64,000 nt of DNA from Cocos nucifera (Eukaryota > Streptophyta > Magnoliopsida > Arecales > Arecaceae), in contig QRFJ01005303.1 of assembly GCA_006176705.1 (NCBI GenBank), positions 62,001 to 126,000 of the forward strand. The letters are read 5' to 3'. Shown here in pieces: positions 21,524-32,957 of this stretch (position 1 is the stretch's first letter; every line of letters begins with the position of its first letter). Under the pieces are notes generated by a model. The model did no database searches and was not told the origin of the DNA. It was given only the letters and a program-made list of their open reading frames with translations. A program made the translations under genes and the position numbers.

Positions 21524-22840
21524 CTATTTTTCAAGGAAGATGGCATGTCGACTCATAATCATATTATCGTCTTTCAGAATGTAGAATTAATATCCTAATA
21601 ACTCTTTAGGATATCCTATGAACTAAGCTCTAAAGGACCTATACTCTAACTTGTCCGTCTGTTATCTCTTGACATGAGCCGGACAATCCTAAATTCTGAG
21701 GTGACTCAAACTTGATTTCTTATCATGCCATATTTCATACGATGTGGTTGGAATGGTTTTAGAGAAAATCCTATTCAATAAATATATAGCGGTCATTAGA
21801 CTATGTTCCCAAAGAAACTCAAGGAGGTCCGTGAAACTCATCATAGATCAGACCATATTAATAAGTTCTGATTTCTTCATTCTAAAACCCAATTAAGTTG
21901 AGATGTTTTAGGTGGAGTCCATTGACAAACTATGCCATTTTGCTTAAGGTAGTTTAGGAATTTTTGACTAAGGTATTCATCTTCTCGATCTGATCGAAGA
22001 ATCTTAATGAATTTTTTAGTTTATTTTTCTACTTCATGTCTGAATTCTTTGAACTTTTCAAAAGCTTCAGATTTATGTCACATCAAATATATATATCCGT
22101 ACCAAGATAAATCATCGATAAAGATGATGAAGTAGACATAGTTGCCTCTAGTCGGCACATCAAATAGGCCACACACCTCTGTAAGTACTAGGGCAAATAG
22201 GTCTGTGGCTCTTTTCCTATGTTCTACAAAAGGAAGCTTGGTCATTTCGCCATGAAGGCATGATTTACAAATTGGATATAGCTCGAAAGTCAACGAACTC
22301 AATAGCTTAAATTTCTTCAATTTATTAATCCTATCTTTCGCTATATGATCTAGCTTAAGGTGCCACAGATACCTATCGTTTAGACTATCCCTAGGTCATT
22401 TTGATCCTATGGCATTCACATTTTGCTCGATATTGAAAATAGAAACATCAATATGTAACTGATAGAGACTATTTATAGGGTAACCACTTGCAATTTTATT
22501 TCTTTCATAAAGAATATTATAATGATCCTTAAGAAAACTAATTACATAGCCTTCCTGTGCTAAACATGAAATAGAAATCAAATTTCTGCTTGCTGTAGGC
22601 ACATAAAAATAGTCTCTAAAAACTAAATCTAATCCTAATAGTAATCGCAGAGGATAGGTTCCCACGGCCACTGCAGCAACTCTTGCTCCATTTTCGATGC
22701 TTAGAATCATCTCACCATCCCTCAGCCTCCTGCTATCCTCAAGACCCTGCATAGAATTGCATAAGTAAGCACTAAAACTAGAGTCAAGCATCCAACTGGA
22801 TGTAGAAAAAATCGTAAGGTTAGATTCTATAACAAGCATA
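21524..22840 (-). pseudogene. pol: Protease-integrase remnant of element G
   Basis: The order is protease (WMLDSSFSAYLC, where A has WVLDSGSSAHLC, so the catalytic DSG has become DSS), GAG-pre-integrase, and integrase core up to FIIFIDDLSWYGYIYL. The first integrase Asp is lost: HTDVCG reads LTEVCG. Multiple stops and shifts occur near 22078 and 21900. The piece ends at the shared TAG at 21524-21526. Degeneration is consistent with great age and no selection. Confidence 0.83.
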
Positions 22841-23500
22841 CCTCCAGAAGGACCTGCCTCCTTCTTATTCTTCAGACTGACCAGGTACAAGGGGCAGTTC
22901 CACTTTCAATGACCATCTGTGTTGCAATGAAAATATTCTTCTTTATCAGCGGCCTTCTTTTTTGGCTCTACCTTCTTCTTCTTCCCATCATCCACCTTCT
23001 GCTTCTTCATGGACTTCTTCTTTTCAAAGGACTTTTTCTTGGAAGAAGTTCGCTCCACAGTAAGTACTGAGCCTTTAGAACCTTTCATAGAAAGCTCAAC
23101 AGTAACCAGCATATTCATAAGTTCTGTTAGAGTATCCTGTAGTTTATGCATATGGTAGTTCATGATGAACTACCCATATGCATTAGTCAAGGATTGCAGA
23201 ATTATATCAATCTACAAATCCTTGTCCAACTTGACACCAATCTTCTCGAGCTCATCTAAGTCCTTGATCATCATCAGATAATGATCTTGGACCGACTGCC
23301 CATCATGCATTGGAGCCTTAAAAAGTCTTCTAGTGACTTGATATTTGGATGCATGACTTTATTCACCAAACAACTCTTGCAGGTGAGCCAACATTTGGTA
23401 GCTATTCTTAATATCTTCATGTTGGTGCTGGAGCTCATCAAACATCGAGCCTAATATGTAATACCTAGCTTTGTTATCATCAGTCATCCACTTCTCTAGA
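22841..23500 (-). pseudogene. gag: C-terminal two thirds of G gag
   Basis: Continues the gag begun at 31055 on the far side of H. The NYHMHKLQDTL block and lysine-rich stretch are readable (22906-23163). The zinc knuckle has lost its first Cys: it reads YFHCNTDGH and then a stop. Sequence 23501-23505 (GATGC) is one copy of the H target site. Confidence 0.83.
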
Positions 23501-23505
23501 GATGC

Positions 23506-25382
23506 TGATAAGTGATAAAAATATACTAATAAAAGTATTAAATTATAAAATAAATTAATATATTTCTTTAGAAATTGATACTTTTATTAATCTTATATAG
23601 GAAAGAAGGCCACTAATATGAAGATCTTATTTTTCTGGTTTAGATGAAATAAATTTAAGGCAAAAAGGACTTCAAACGAGCTCAGAATTGAATTTCAAAA
23701 AAAAAAATGGGTTCGATTCAAATCGGTTCAGAAAATTGGCTCAGCAGACCGCCCGGTTCGACCGCATCAGTAGACTAACCCATCGATGCAGCACTGACGT
23801 TAGGATGATGTCAGCATTTTTTGTAGTGCACGATGGACCGACTTGAGGGCATTTTGGAAATTTCACATGAAGATGCGTGCTCCGATTGGCTGAAGAATGC
23901 GGTAGTCCATGCAACATCGAGCTCGCACATGGTCTACAGAGGGTAATTTAAGAATTTTGTCTGATTCGATGGGTGCCATTCACTGAGACTTGATCGGACG
24001 GCCAAAACGAATGCGTTGATGGATGGCATCCGTAGCTCCTGGTCGAGATCTAACGGCTGAGATTCATCCCGACGTTAAACTAAAGATCAGAAGCCTTCTT
24101 TTTGTACGATCTGATGGCCCAGATTCAATCTAATGCTTGATCCAATGGCTAGAATGAATTTCGACTTGATCTAAAATATTTTAAAGGGTTTTTAAGTGAT
24201 TTTTGAACCATTTGATCAACATCCAACGATCAAAATCATCCAGAATCCTAATTTGAGTTGTTTTGAGAGTTTTAAACCTAATTTCTAAAGGATTTTGAGG
24301 AAGAATCAATTTCTTAGCCTATAAAACCTGCTGTTGCTGCATAAAAAAAAGAAGAGAGTGAGAAAAAAGAAAAAAAAAGAAAAGGGAGAGAGTCAGAGAA
24401 ATTAAAAAAAAAAGAAAAAGAAGAGAAAGAGAGGAGAGAGGTAGAAAGAGAAGAGAGATTTTTGAGAGAAAAGGAAGGATTTGTAATTTTTTCTTTTCTT
24501 CTTCCAACAATCAAGATATCGATCAAGGAGCCTCTTCTTCCTCACCAAGTTCTCCACACCAAGAGCAATGGACAATCAATTTCAGCAATCAAATAATCTA
24601 ATTTCTCTATGCTTTTTATTTTATTTGCTATTTTTGAACTTGTTATCATGAACTAAATTTTTTTTTTACTAAGGCTAAGGTGTAGCCACTCTTTTGATGC
24701 AATATTCAGTATGATTTATTTTTAAATTTTAAATTTTATTCATGAGGAGTATATAAATCTGATCTTAATGCTTTTAGATTACTGGCCATCTTCTAATTGA
24801 TCTGATGAACATAGATGTTACGGACCAAGTACATCTATGTTATTGCTTCTTGATTATATACCTTGTATTATGAATCAAATTAGAATTCATATGCATGCAA
24901 AATTTTAGTGCGCTTTGGACGCAGCGTATTTTAATTAGAGGGTTTCACAAAACTTAATGCATTAATATTTATTTAAATTACACCTGGACCAAAGGATAAT
25001 TAATAAATATTGATAGTTTTGCTATGCCTGGACCAAAGGATAGTGAATAAATTAGGAGACTCCACCGTCACATGAAATAAAATTAATCTAATAATCTGAA
25101 TATTGTATTGACTGAGTTGGTGAACCGATTGCCTTAGTAATCCATTGCTCTTAAGTTTAAAACCCTAATAATTTACACTCTCTCTATTTTCTTAAAAATT
25201 TTTAATTATTTTTTTATTTTATTCTTTAATTTCTTATTCTCATAAATCGATCTTCTAAATAAAGCATAGGAAAGAGCTTTTCAGTACTTATTTTTCAATC
25301 CTCTAGGGATGATACTCTACTCATTCACTTTATTACTTGATCGACTGGTGCACTTGCCATAGCTATAAATTAGCACGCATCA
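23506..25382 (+). repeat. 5' LTR of element H
   Basis: 1,877 bp, TGATAAGTG... to ...GCACGCATCA. TATAAAA at 24320-24326 is a likely TATA box. It is followed by a purine-rich tract (24345-24470, mostly A and G), which would form the start of the transcript. Confidence 0.92.
24320..24326 (+). promoter_or_regulatory. TATA box of H 5' LTR
   Basis: TATAAAA, conserved at 29826-29832 in the 3' LTR, about 20 bp ahead of the purine-rich tract. Confidence 0.6.
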
Positions 25383-25388
25383 AGTTTT

Positions 25389-25406
25389 TGGCACTGTTGC
25401 CAGGGA
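25389..25406 (+). other. Primer-binding site of element H (tRNA-Asp type)
   Basis: TGGCACTGTTGCCAGGGA differs from the canonical tRNA-Asp complement TGGCGCCGTTGCCGGGGA at three places. All three can be explained by C-to-T or G-to-A change at CpG. This PBS is typical of Athila and related gypsy elements. Confidence 0.85.
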
Positions 25407-25512
25407 TTGTGTCTAAAACAATATTAAAATTTTGATCCTAGCTTTACTTTAGAAATTTATTTTTAATTTTTATTATTATTTATTTTTTTAAAAAAAAAAA
25501 TTTGTTCAGTGC

Positions 25513-26496
25513 ATGACACGTACTGGACATAGTAACTTACTACCTTTAGATCCAGAAATTGAAAGAACCATTAGAAGACTACAACAAGAAAGAAACATGG
25601 CAGCTGAAGATCCTAACGACATCAATCTAGGATTGGATATGGCGACTGAAGGACAGCATGAAGCTATTCGACCAGTACATCATCCATTAAATGATTACAT
25701 CACACCATCTATAGCCGATGCAGCTTCGAGCATCAGGAGACCGCCTGTACGAGCAAACAACTTTGAAATAAAATCGATGATGATCCAGATGATTCAATCA
25801 ACTGTCCAATTCAGTGGACACGTGCATGATGATCCGAATGCCCATATTTCTAATTTTCTTGAACTTTGTGATACTTTTAAAATTAATGGGGTGTCGGATG
25901 ATGCTATTAGATTAAGGTTATTTCCTTTCTCTTTATGGGACAAAGCTAAAAGTTGGCTTCATTCTCTTCCTGCAGGTTCTATCACAACTTGGGATGTCCT
26001 AGCCCAAAAATTCTTAGCCAAGTACTTTCCACCTTCCAAGACTGCCAAGATGCGCAACGATATCACTTCTTTTATGCAGATGGACATGGAGACACTATAT
26101 GAGGCTTGGGAGCATTTCAAGAAATTGCTGAGGAGATGTCCACATCATCAACTACCCGTATGGCTTCAGGTACAAACTTTCTATAATGGTTTATCTCCTA
26201 CTAATCATTCTATGATTGATGCAGCAGGAGGAGGAACCATTAATCAAAAAATGGAGGAAGAAGCCTTCGATCTGATCGATGAGATGGCATCAAATAGCTA
26301 TCAATGGCAGACAGAACGCATGATGCCAAAAAGACTAGCAGCTGTGCAGGGAGTAGATTGCGTGCCAACCTTACTAGCTGAAATTGCAGCCCTTAGAGCC
26401 GAAGTCAACAACTTGAAAGAGGAACAGCTATGCATATTCAGAGCATTACTTATGACCTGTGTGGAGGAGGACACGATACGAGCAATTGCCAGATAG
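25513..26496 (+). CDS. gag: Athila-type gag of element H (N-terminal part, open)
   Basis: A 327-codon open frame starting MTRTGHSN, 107 bp after the PBS. Residues about 85-250 form the retrotransposon gag domain: VQFSGHVHDDPNAHISNFLE, then FPFSLWDKAKSWLHSLP, TTWDVLAQKFLAKYFP and FYNGLSP. This pattern is characteristic of the Athila/Tat branch of Ty3/gypsy. A predicted coiled coil (LLAEIAALRAEVNNLKEE) lies near the C-terminus. It stops at 26494-26496, but homology continues beyond it in other frames, so the natural protein was longer and this one is truncated. It forms the particle shell and is the only substantial open gene of H. It is the best-preserved gag in the window. Confidence 0.85.
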   Translation: MTRTGHSNLLPLDPEIERTIRRLQQERNMAAEDPNDINLGLDMATEGQHEAIRPVHHPLNDYITPSIADAASSIRRPPVRANNFEIKSMMIQMIQSTVQFSGHVHDDPNAHISNFLELCDTFKINGVSDDAIRLRLFPFSLWDKAKSWLHSLPAGSITTWDVLAQKFLAKYFPPSKTAKMRNDITSFMQMDMETLYEAWEHFKKLLRRCPHHQLPVWLQVQTFYNGLSPTNHSMIDAAGGGTINQKMEEEAFDLIDEMASNSYQWQTERMMPKRLAAVQGVDCVPTLLAEIAALRAEVNNLKEEQLCIFRALLMTCVEEDTIRAIAR

Positions 26497-27300
26497 ATAA
26501 TCCTTTTGCTAAAACAACTGATACAGCTAATTATATTGATAATTTTTTTAGGCCGAAATAAAATAATTTCCTACTCCAACACATACAATCAAGGGTGGAG
26601 GCAGCACCCAAATTTCTCATGGAGCAATCAAAATGCAGCACAACAGCCACCCCCGAGATTCCAAGTATCTGAAAAGAAGTCCAACATGGAAGAGCTGATG
26701 GTCAAATTTATGCAAAATCCAAGAAGCAACTATAAAAAATTTGGAAGCCAAACTTAGACAGGACCAAACAGCAGCAATTCAAAACTTGGAGATGCAAATA
26801 GGTCAAATGGCTAAGATAATCTCCGAGAGACCTCAGGGATCCTTGCCAAGCAACACAGGAGATCAATCCAAGGGAGCAAGTCAATGCTATCACCCTAAGA
26901 AGTGGTACAAAGCTAGAGGAGCTACATCAAAAGAAAGAGACTGAAGAGCCAACTACAAATAAGGAACCATCAACTAAAATTCATCAGTCACCAAAACAAC
27001 CAGCAGATGGATGGTCTCTAGGTATACGATTTATCGATCCAAATGTGAAGCCCTACGTGCCGCCACTACCATTCCCAGAGAGACAAATACAGCATCTAGA
27101 TAAGAAATTTTCTAACTTTTTCAAAATATTAAAGAATTTACATATTAATATTTCTTTTGTAGATGCTATCACTCAAATGCCCAAGGTATGCCAAGTTTCT
27201 CAAAGAAATCCTAACAAATAAGAAAAAGCTGAAGGAGCATGAGAGAATAAATTTGAATGAAGAATGCTCAGCAATACTTCAAAATAAATTACCATAGAAG
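26497..27300 (+). pseudogene. gag: C-terminal gag region of element H (broken)
   Basis: Continuation of Athila gag in shifting frames. Pieces are NQGWRQHPNFSWSNQNAAQQ (26580-26640), MEELMVKFMQ (26687-26716), LRQDQTAAIQNLEMQIGQMA (26741-26820), and further down LHINISFVDAITQMP followed by KFLKEILTNKKKL and NEECSAILQNKLP (27130-27296). These are standard Athila blocks. At least four frameshifts or stops separate them. No zinc knuckle was seen. Confidence 0.8.
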
Positions 27301-27673
27301 CTAAAAGATCCAGAGGAGTTTTACTATCCCTTGCATTATTGGTGATTGTAGTTTTGATAAAGTTTTATGTGATTTAGGAGCAAGTATTAATCTCATGCCT
27401 TTTTCTATTTTCAGGAAGCTGGGTCTAGGAGAACCAAAGCCTACCACTATTACTCTTCAATTAGCTGATAGATCCATTAAATATCCAAGAGGTATAGTGG
27501 AGGATGTCTTAGGTAAAGGTAAACAAGTTTATTTTTCCTATTGATTTTATTGTTCTTGATATGAAAGAAGATTATGATGTACCCCTTATTTTAAGAAGAC
27601 CCTTTTTAGCTACTGGAAGAGCTTTAATAGATGTTCAACAAGAAAAATTAATTCTTAGAATCCAAGACAAATA
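27301..27673 (+). pseudogene. Aspartic protease of element H (frameshifted)
   Basis: Athila-type protease that would cleave the Gag polyprotein. CIIGDCSFDKVLCDLGASIN contains the catalytic DLGAS, with Asp codon 27371-27373, followed by LMPFSIFRKLGLGEP. A shift near 27515 breaks the frame; the C-terminal part FIFPIDFIVLDM then LRRPFLATGRALIDVQ follows in another frame and stops at about 27671. The family usually shows GRPFLATG here, so RRPFLATG is a change. RT should follow but does not. Confidence 0.83.
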
Positions 27674-29010
27674 AGTTACTTTTAACATTTTCAAAGACAC
27701 TAAACATACTGATGATAATCAAACTTATTTTCTAATTGATATTATTGATAATTCAGTATATGAGAATTCTATAGAAAATAGGTTTAAAACTATAAAAGTG
27801 AGCAATGTCCAATTGAAAGAGGACTCGACCAAACATGAAAGTATTCCAATTGAAGTGGCACCGGATTGATCCACTTTAGAAATCAAAGAAAGTCAAGCTG
27901 AAGACTATAAATCAGAACTACTAGATAGGTTGTTTCTTTTCTTTTTAGTTTTGATCATTTTTCTTTTCTTTTATTTTTCAGTAATTTGTGGTTGCTCTTT
28001 TACTGCTCTGGTGTGTATTTTCAATTTTGCAGAAAAAAATCAATGAGAGCTCAAGCAAAATTTCAAAGCTCCAAAGAACCAGACTGAACCAAATCAGGTG
28101 TATTCCTTCCTATCCTTTATTGCACCCTTTATTTTTCTTTCTCCTTTAAGACAATGTAGAATAAGTTAGGAGATAAATATATATATATATATATAATAAT
28201 AATAATCATGATGATAATAATAATAATAATAATAAAACTCATATGTCAAGAAGAAAATCTTGAGCAAGATAGATTGGATAAGTGATAAAAGATAGAATTA
28301 TTTGCTAATGAATGTAACGAGTTAAAGAAGTAGATTAGTTGGTCAACTTTTAGTAGCCTACTTAGGTCATTAAAAGACTATTAGCACTTCTAATTGCATA
28401 TGCACACTAATAAGGCAAAGTAGGTATTGATTATAAGGCCAACTGAGGATTCAATTATCATTGAAAATTGATAATTAATATACATTCTAATCAAAGAAAC
28501 TTGAATTTAAGGAAAGAGCTATCTGCCTAGAAATAAAGTGCAAAAGACAGAGTATATGTGGATTACCCAAAGCCTAGTAACTAGGTCTCTACACCTAGGT
28601 CAAGTGTGAAAATTCATGTAAAATAGTGAAGGGAAGGCTAGGATGCTCAGCATAGCAAAAAAAAAAAAGAAAAGAAAAAAAAGACTGTGTGAAAGCTACC
28701 TTAATTCATGAGTATAAAATTGAGAATATATAGAAAATTGACCAAAATAGGTATAAGAGAGGATACTTTTATACTTTTAATTTAATACTAAAATGCTAAA
28801 GTTAGTCATCACGAACACAAGTGCTATAGATCTTTGATGTACTCTAAGAAAGTTTTTAATTGTATTGACTGAAAAATTTACTTCTGAAGCTCAATGCCAG
28901 TATTTTCTAAACTTTTTGACCTTTAGTCCTAGATTTTATCTTTATGATGGATAATCTTATTGAAACATGGTATTAAATAAAACATTGCTAAGGGCCTAGC
29001 AATGACTAAG
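27674..29010 (+). other. Non-coding 3' region of element H where RT/RH/INT should be
   Basis: For about 200 bp weak gag-pol linker coding may persist. Then come a T-rich stretch, a microsatellite and AT-rich sequence. No YVDD/YMDD, integrase HHCC or DDE motif is seen on either strand. GACAATGTAGAATAAGTTAGG (split word near 28150) resembles the GAGGACAATG...TTTGGGG block often found downstream of Athila pol, suggesting the pol-containing middle was deleted between 27900 and 28140. Confidence 0.7.
28176..28236. repeat. AT / AAT microsatellite
   Basis: A run of AT dinucleotides followed by TAA trinucleotides, interrupted once by tcatgatga. It lies inside the non-coding part of H. Confidence 0.9.
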
Positions 29011-29020
29011 TTGGGAGGTG
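29011..29020 (+). other. Polypurine tract of element H
   Basis: TTGGGAGGTG abuts the 3' LTR at 29021. Confidence 0.7.
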
Positions 29021-30879
29021 TGATAAGTGATAAAAATATACTAATAAAAGTATTAAATTATAAAATAAATTAATCTATTTCTTTAGAAATTAATACTTTT
29101 ATTAATTTTATGTAGGAAAGAAGGCTACCAATGTGAAGATCTTATTTTTCTGATTTAGATGAAATAAATTTCAGGCAAAACGGACTTCAAACGAGCCCAA
29201 AATTGAATTTCAAAAAAAAAAAAATTGGTTCGGTTCAAACTGATTCAAAAAATTGGCTCAGCAGACCGCCCGGTTCGAGCACATCAGCAGACCGACCCAT
29301 CGATGCAGCACTAACGTCAGCATTTTTCGTGGCACATGGTGGACCGACTTGAGGGCATTTTGGAAATTTCACATGATGATGCGCTCTCCGATTGGCTAAA
29401 GAATGCGGCGGTCCATGCAACATTGGGCTCGCACATGGTCTATAGAGGGTAATTTAGAAATTTTGTCCGATCCGATGGGTGCCATTCACTGAGACTTGAT
29501 CGGATGGCCGAAATAAGTGCACTGATGGACAACATCCACAGCTTCCGATCGAGATCCAACGGCTAAGATTCATCCTGACGTTAAACTAAAGATCAGAAGC
29601 CTTCTTTCTGCACGATCTAATGGCCCAGATTCAATCTAATGCTTGATCTAATGGCTGGAATGAATTTTGACTTCATCTGGGATATTTTAAAGGATTTTTA
29701 AGTAATTTTTGGACCGTTTGATCAACATCCAACGGTCAAAATCATCCAGAATTCTAATTTGAGTTGTTTTGAGAGTTTTAAACCTAATTTCTAAAGGATT
29801 TTGGGGAAGAATCAATTTCTTAGCCTATAAAACCTGTTGTTGCCATAGAAAAAATGAAGAGAGTGAGAAAAAAAAAAGAGAAAAAGGGAGAGAGTCAGAG
29901 AAATAAAAAAAAAAGAAAAAGAAGAGAAAGAGAAAAGATAGGTAGAAAGAGAAGAGAGATTTTTGAGAGAAAAGGAAGGATTTGTAATTTTTTCTTTTCT
30001 TCTTCCAACAATCAAGACATCGATCAAGGAGCCTCTTCTTCTTCACCAAGTTCTCCATACCAAGAGCAATGGACAATCAATTTCAGCAATCAAATAGTCT
30101 AATTTCTCTATGCTTTTTATTTTATTTATTATTTTTAAACTTATTATCATGAACTAAATTTTTTTTACTAAGGCTAAGGTGTAGCCACTCTTTTGATGTA
30201 ATATTCAGTATGATTTATTTTTAAATTTAAATTTTATTTATGAGGAGTATATAAATCTGATCTTAATGCTTTTAGATTACTGGCCATCTTCTAATTGATC
30301 TGATGAACATAGATGTTACGGACCAAGTACATCTATGTTATTGCTTCTTGATTATATACCTTGTATTATGAATCAAATTAGAATTCATATGCATGCAAGA
30401 ATTTTAGTGCGCTTTGGATGCAGTGTATTTTAATTAGAGGATTTCACAAAACTTAATGCATTAATATTTATTTAAATTACACCTGGACTAAAGGGTAATT
30501 AATAAATATTGATAGTTTTGCTATGCTTGGACCAAAGGGTAGTGAATAAATTAAGAGACTCCACCGTCACATAAAATAAAATTAATCTAATAATCTGAAT
30601 ATTGTATTGACTAAGTTGGTGAACCGATTGCCTTATTAATACATTGCTGTTAAGTTTAAAACCCTAATAATTACACTCTTTCTATTTCTTTAAAATTTTT
30701 AATTATTTCTTTATTTTGTTCTTTAATTTCTTATTCTCATAAATCGGTCTTCTAAATAAAACATAGGAAAGAACTTTTCAATACTTATTTTCCAATCCTC
30801 TAGGGATGATACTCTACTCATTCACTTTATTACTTGATCGATTGGTGCACTTGCCATAGCTATAGATTAGCAGACATCA
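29021..30879 (+). repeat. 3' LTR of element H
   Basis: 1,859 bp, matching 23506-25382 with scattered transitions and short indels. It ends GCAGACATCA where the 5' LTR ends GCACGCATCA, another CpG-type difference. Confidence 0.92.
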
Positions 30880-30884
30880 GACAC

Positions 30885-31055
30885 TCTCTGATTAATGGAT
30901 GGATGGGCTGGTAAAGTGGGAGGGTCTTGTTCCAACACATGAGTCAACTTCTTAGAACCCAAAATAATTTTGATGTTTCGAAGCCAATCCTTGAAGTTGG
31001 ATTCGGTCAGTCTATGGGTGTCCAGGATACGGACTAGTTGGTTGGATGCAGACAT
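30885..31055 (-). pseudogene. gag: N-terminal gag of element G
   Basis: Starts at ATG 31053-31055 with MSASNQLVRILDTHRL and continues through WLRNIKIILGSKKLTHVLEQ, colinear with A gag. It runs into the GACAC copy of the H target site at 30880-30884; gag homology then resumes at 23500 on the other side of H. This pairing proves the insertion order: G first, H later. Confidence 0.87.
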
Positions 31056-32943
31056 TTTTTTATAAAGAGTCAAAATTTCTAGTTAGATTTTGTAATTAGA
31101 TTTAATTAATTTATTTAAAAATTTTATTTTTAAATAAATTAGGCTTTCACTATTTTCTCAGATCCCTACACTCCCTGAGTACAGATGCAAAAATCTTCAC
31201 GATAAATTAATTTCTAGTGGGTCGGGCGGTCCACCGACTGGCTCACCACCTTACCTAACAGTTATTGGTGATGGATCAATCAATGAGTGGACAACTCTTA
31301 TCCAATAATTCTCTAATCATGGTGCACCTAATCCTGATCTCTAATTCATAAATCTCATCATGTCTGAAATATTGATCCACTCCTTAGTTAAGTCAGATCC
31401 ATCATTTGCATGAATTGGATTTCTAATTGAGTCCCTCACTGTATCCAAAATTTTGAGTCCAACCCATCCTCCAACCCATAGCATCCAATGCCTAATAGAT
31501 GTGGTTGCGTCTTTCCGATGCAACTAAGTCACTGTAACCAGTTGAGAATAATCAACCCCGGGAAGGGCCCACCCATCTACAACGGTGGAAGATCAGTTGA
31601 CTTAATCTTTTCTTAGGAAGATTCAATTTAGGTCTCTTAGACTTGACTCAGTCATAATAGTTATGACAAGCCTAGTGGCATGGGTTAGCTCGAACTGTTA
31701 GCTACCTCAAATCAGAACTAGGTTGACACAAATGGCCAGGTAAGTGAGGCCGGTGGAAGGAATATGCTATTAACTCGATAAGAATGCATTCAGATCGAGT
31801 AGCTCCCAATTAAAAATCAATCGATCATATCTGTCAAACTTACCTTAGATACCAAATTATCGAACCAAAACTAATCGGATTAGCCTATAATCCAGGCTCG
31901 AACCATGGAGTCAAATTAGATCTTAATTGGATCGATCGCATGTGGCTGTGAGTGGACCTTGACCCAGACTTATAACTATTAGGCTGGTCAATTTTAAGCA
32001 CTCTTGATCCCACTTAATCAACTCTTGATTCGATTTGATCAACCACTAGACCTAATTGAGCTGCCCATGTTCGAACCCAATTTTATGAAAATGTCTTAGA
32101 TCTAAAAATTCTCAAATTTAGACCTAATTAGTTTCATAATCTTAATTCTTAATTAATTTTGGATTTATAAATAAAAAAATATGTATCAAAATCCTAGGAT
32201 TTTAAGATCTGAGATTTTGTATAAAAATAAGTTCTAATTTTTTATTAAGGGTGAACGCGCAACACCCCTACACGCCATAAGAACACCCTATTGAATGAAA
32301 GGAGAGAGCCTTTATATCTTACTTTGATTTTATGACCGAACGGCCAAGGAGAACACCTTAATCAAAAATATAATTGAAACTACAAAACTAGTTAGATCTA
32401 GATCATATATCACATATATAATTAATGATCTAACTAATACATGCTTTGCATACATCTCATGTATCATCACTAAATTAAATAAGCATATTTTTCAAATCTA
32501 AAATATCATATATAATATCTAAAAAATAGATTTAAATTTGATTATATCAAAATAAAACTATTCTAGATAATTTGTAGAACTATTCTACAACTAGCCTAAA
32601 CATGCATCTTTTCATATCATATATGAATAAATCAAAAATTAAAAATTTTATTTTTCATTTTTTAGATCTAATTATAATAATTATAATATTAAAAAAATAA
32701 AAATTAAATAGATTTAAAATAATATTTAATTAAATTAATAACATAATTATACTAGACTATATATAAAACTATTCTATTCCTAGTCTAGTCATGCATCTCA
32801 TACATATTAGATCTAAATGATTTAATTTTAATTTTTTGATTTTAGATATAATTATGTATAATGTGATATCTAAATTTTTTTAATATCAGATTAAAAATAA
32901 AAATAAAATTAGATCTATAATAGATCTGAAGAACTACAACCTG
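31056..32943 (-). other. 5' leader of element G
   Basis: Colinear with A's leader (9614-11473), including decayed versions of its direct repeat and of its long stem-loop. No coding signal. Confidence 0.75.
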
Positions 32944-32955
32944 GCTCTGATACCA
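32944..32955 (-). other. Primer-binding site between G body and shared LTR
   Basis: Minus strand TGGTATCAGAGC, an intact initiator-Met tRNA complement, 2 bp from the LTR at 32958. Confidence 0.88.
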
Positions 32956-32957
32956 GT

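Larger units (their letters stand above)
23506..30879 (+). mobile_element. Element H: Athila-like Ty3/gypsy element lacking RT, RNase H and integrase
   Basis: A 7,374-bp element with LTRs 23506-25382 and 29021-30879. The tRNA-Asp-type PBS, gag and protease are followed by about 1.3 kb of non-coding sequence and a PPT. TSD copies GATGC (23501-23505) and GACAC (30880-30884) are both one CpG transition from GACGC, the sequence at the equivalent place in A (9438-9442). No RT, RNase H or integrase motif exists between protease and 3' LTR, so H was mobilised in trans or descends from such a deletion form. Confidence 0.92.

Noticed and set aside
24345..24480. Purine-rich frames in the H LTRs giving Ser/Phe/Leu-rich or Lys/Arg-rich peptides
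   Set aside because: Low-complexity AG/TC tract; the frames are open only because of composition, and they differ between the two LTRs.
28176..28236. AT/AAT array as a possible centromeric or matrix-attachment feature
   Set aside because: A short microsatellite only; no satellite monomer or higher-order structure seen anywhere in the window.
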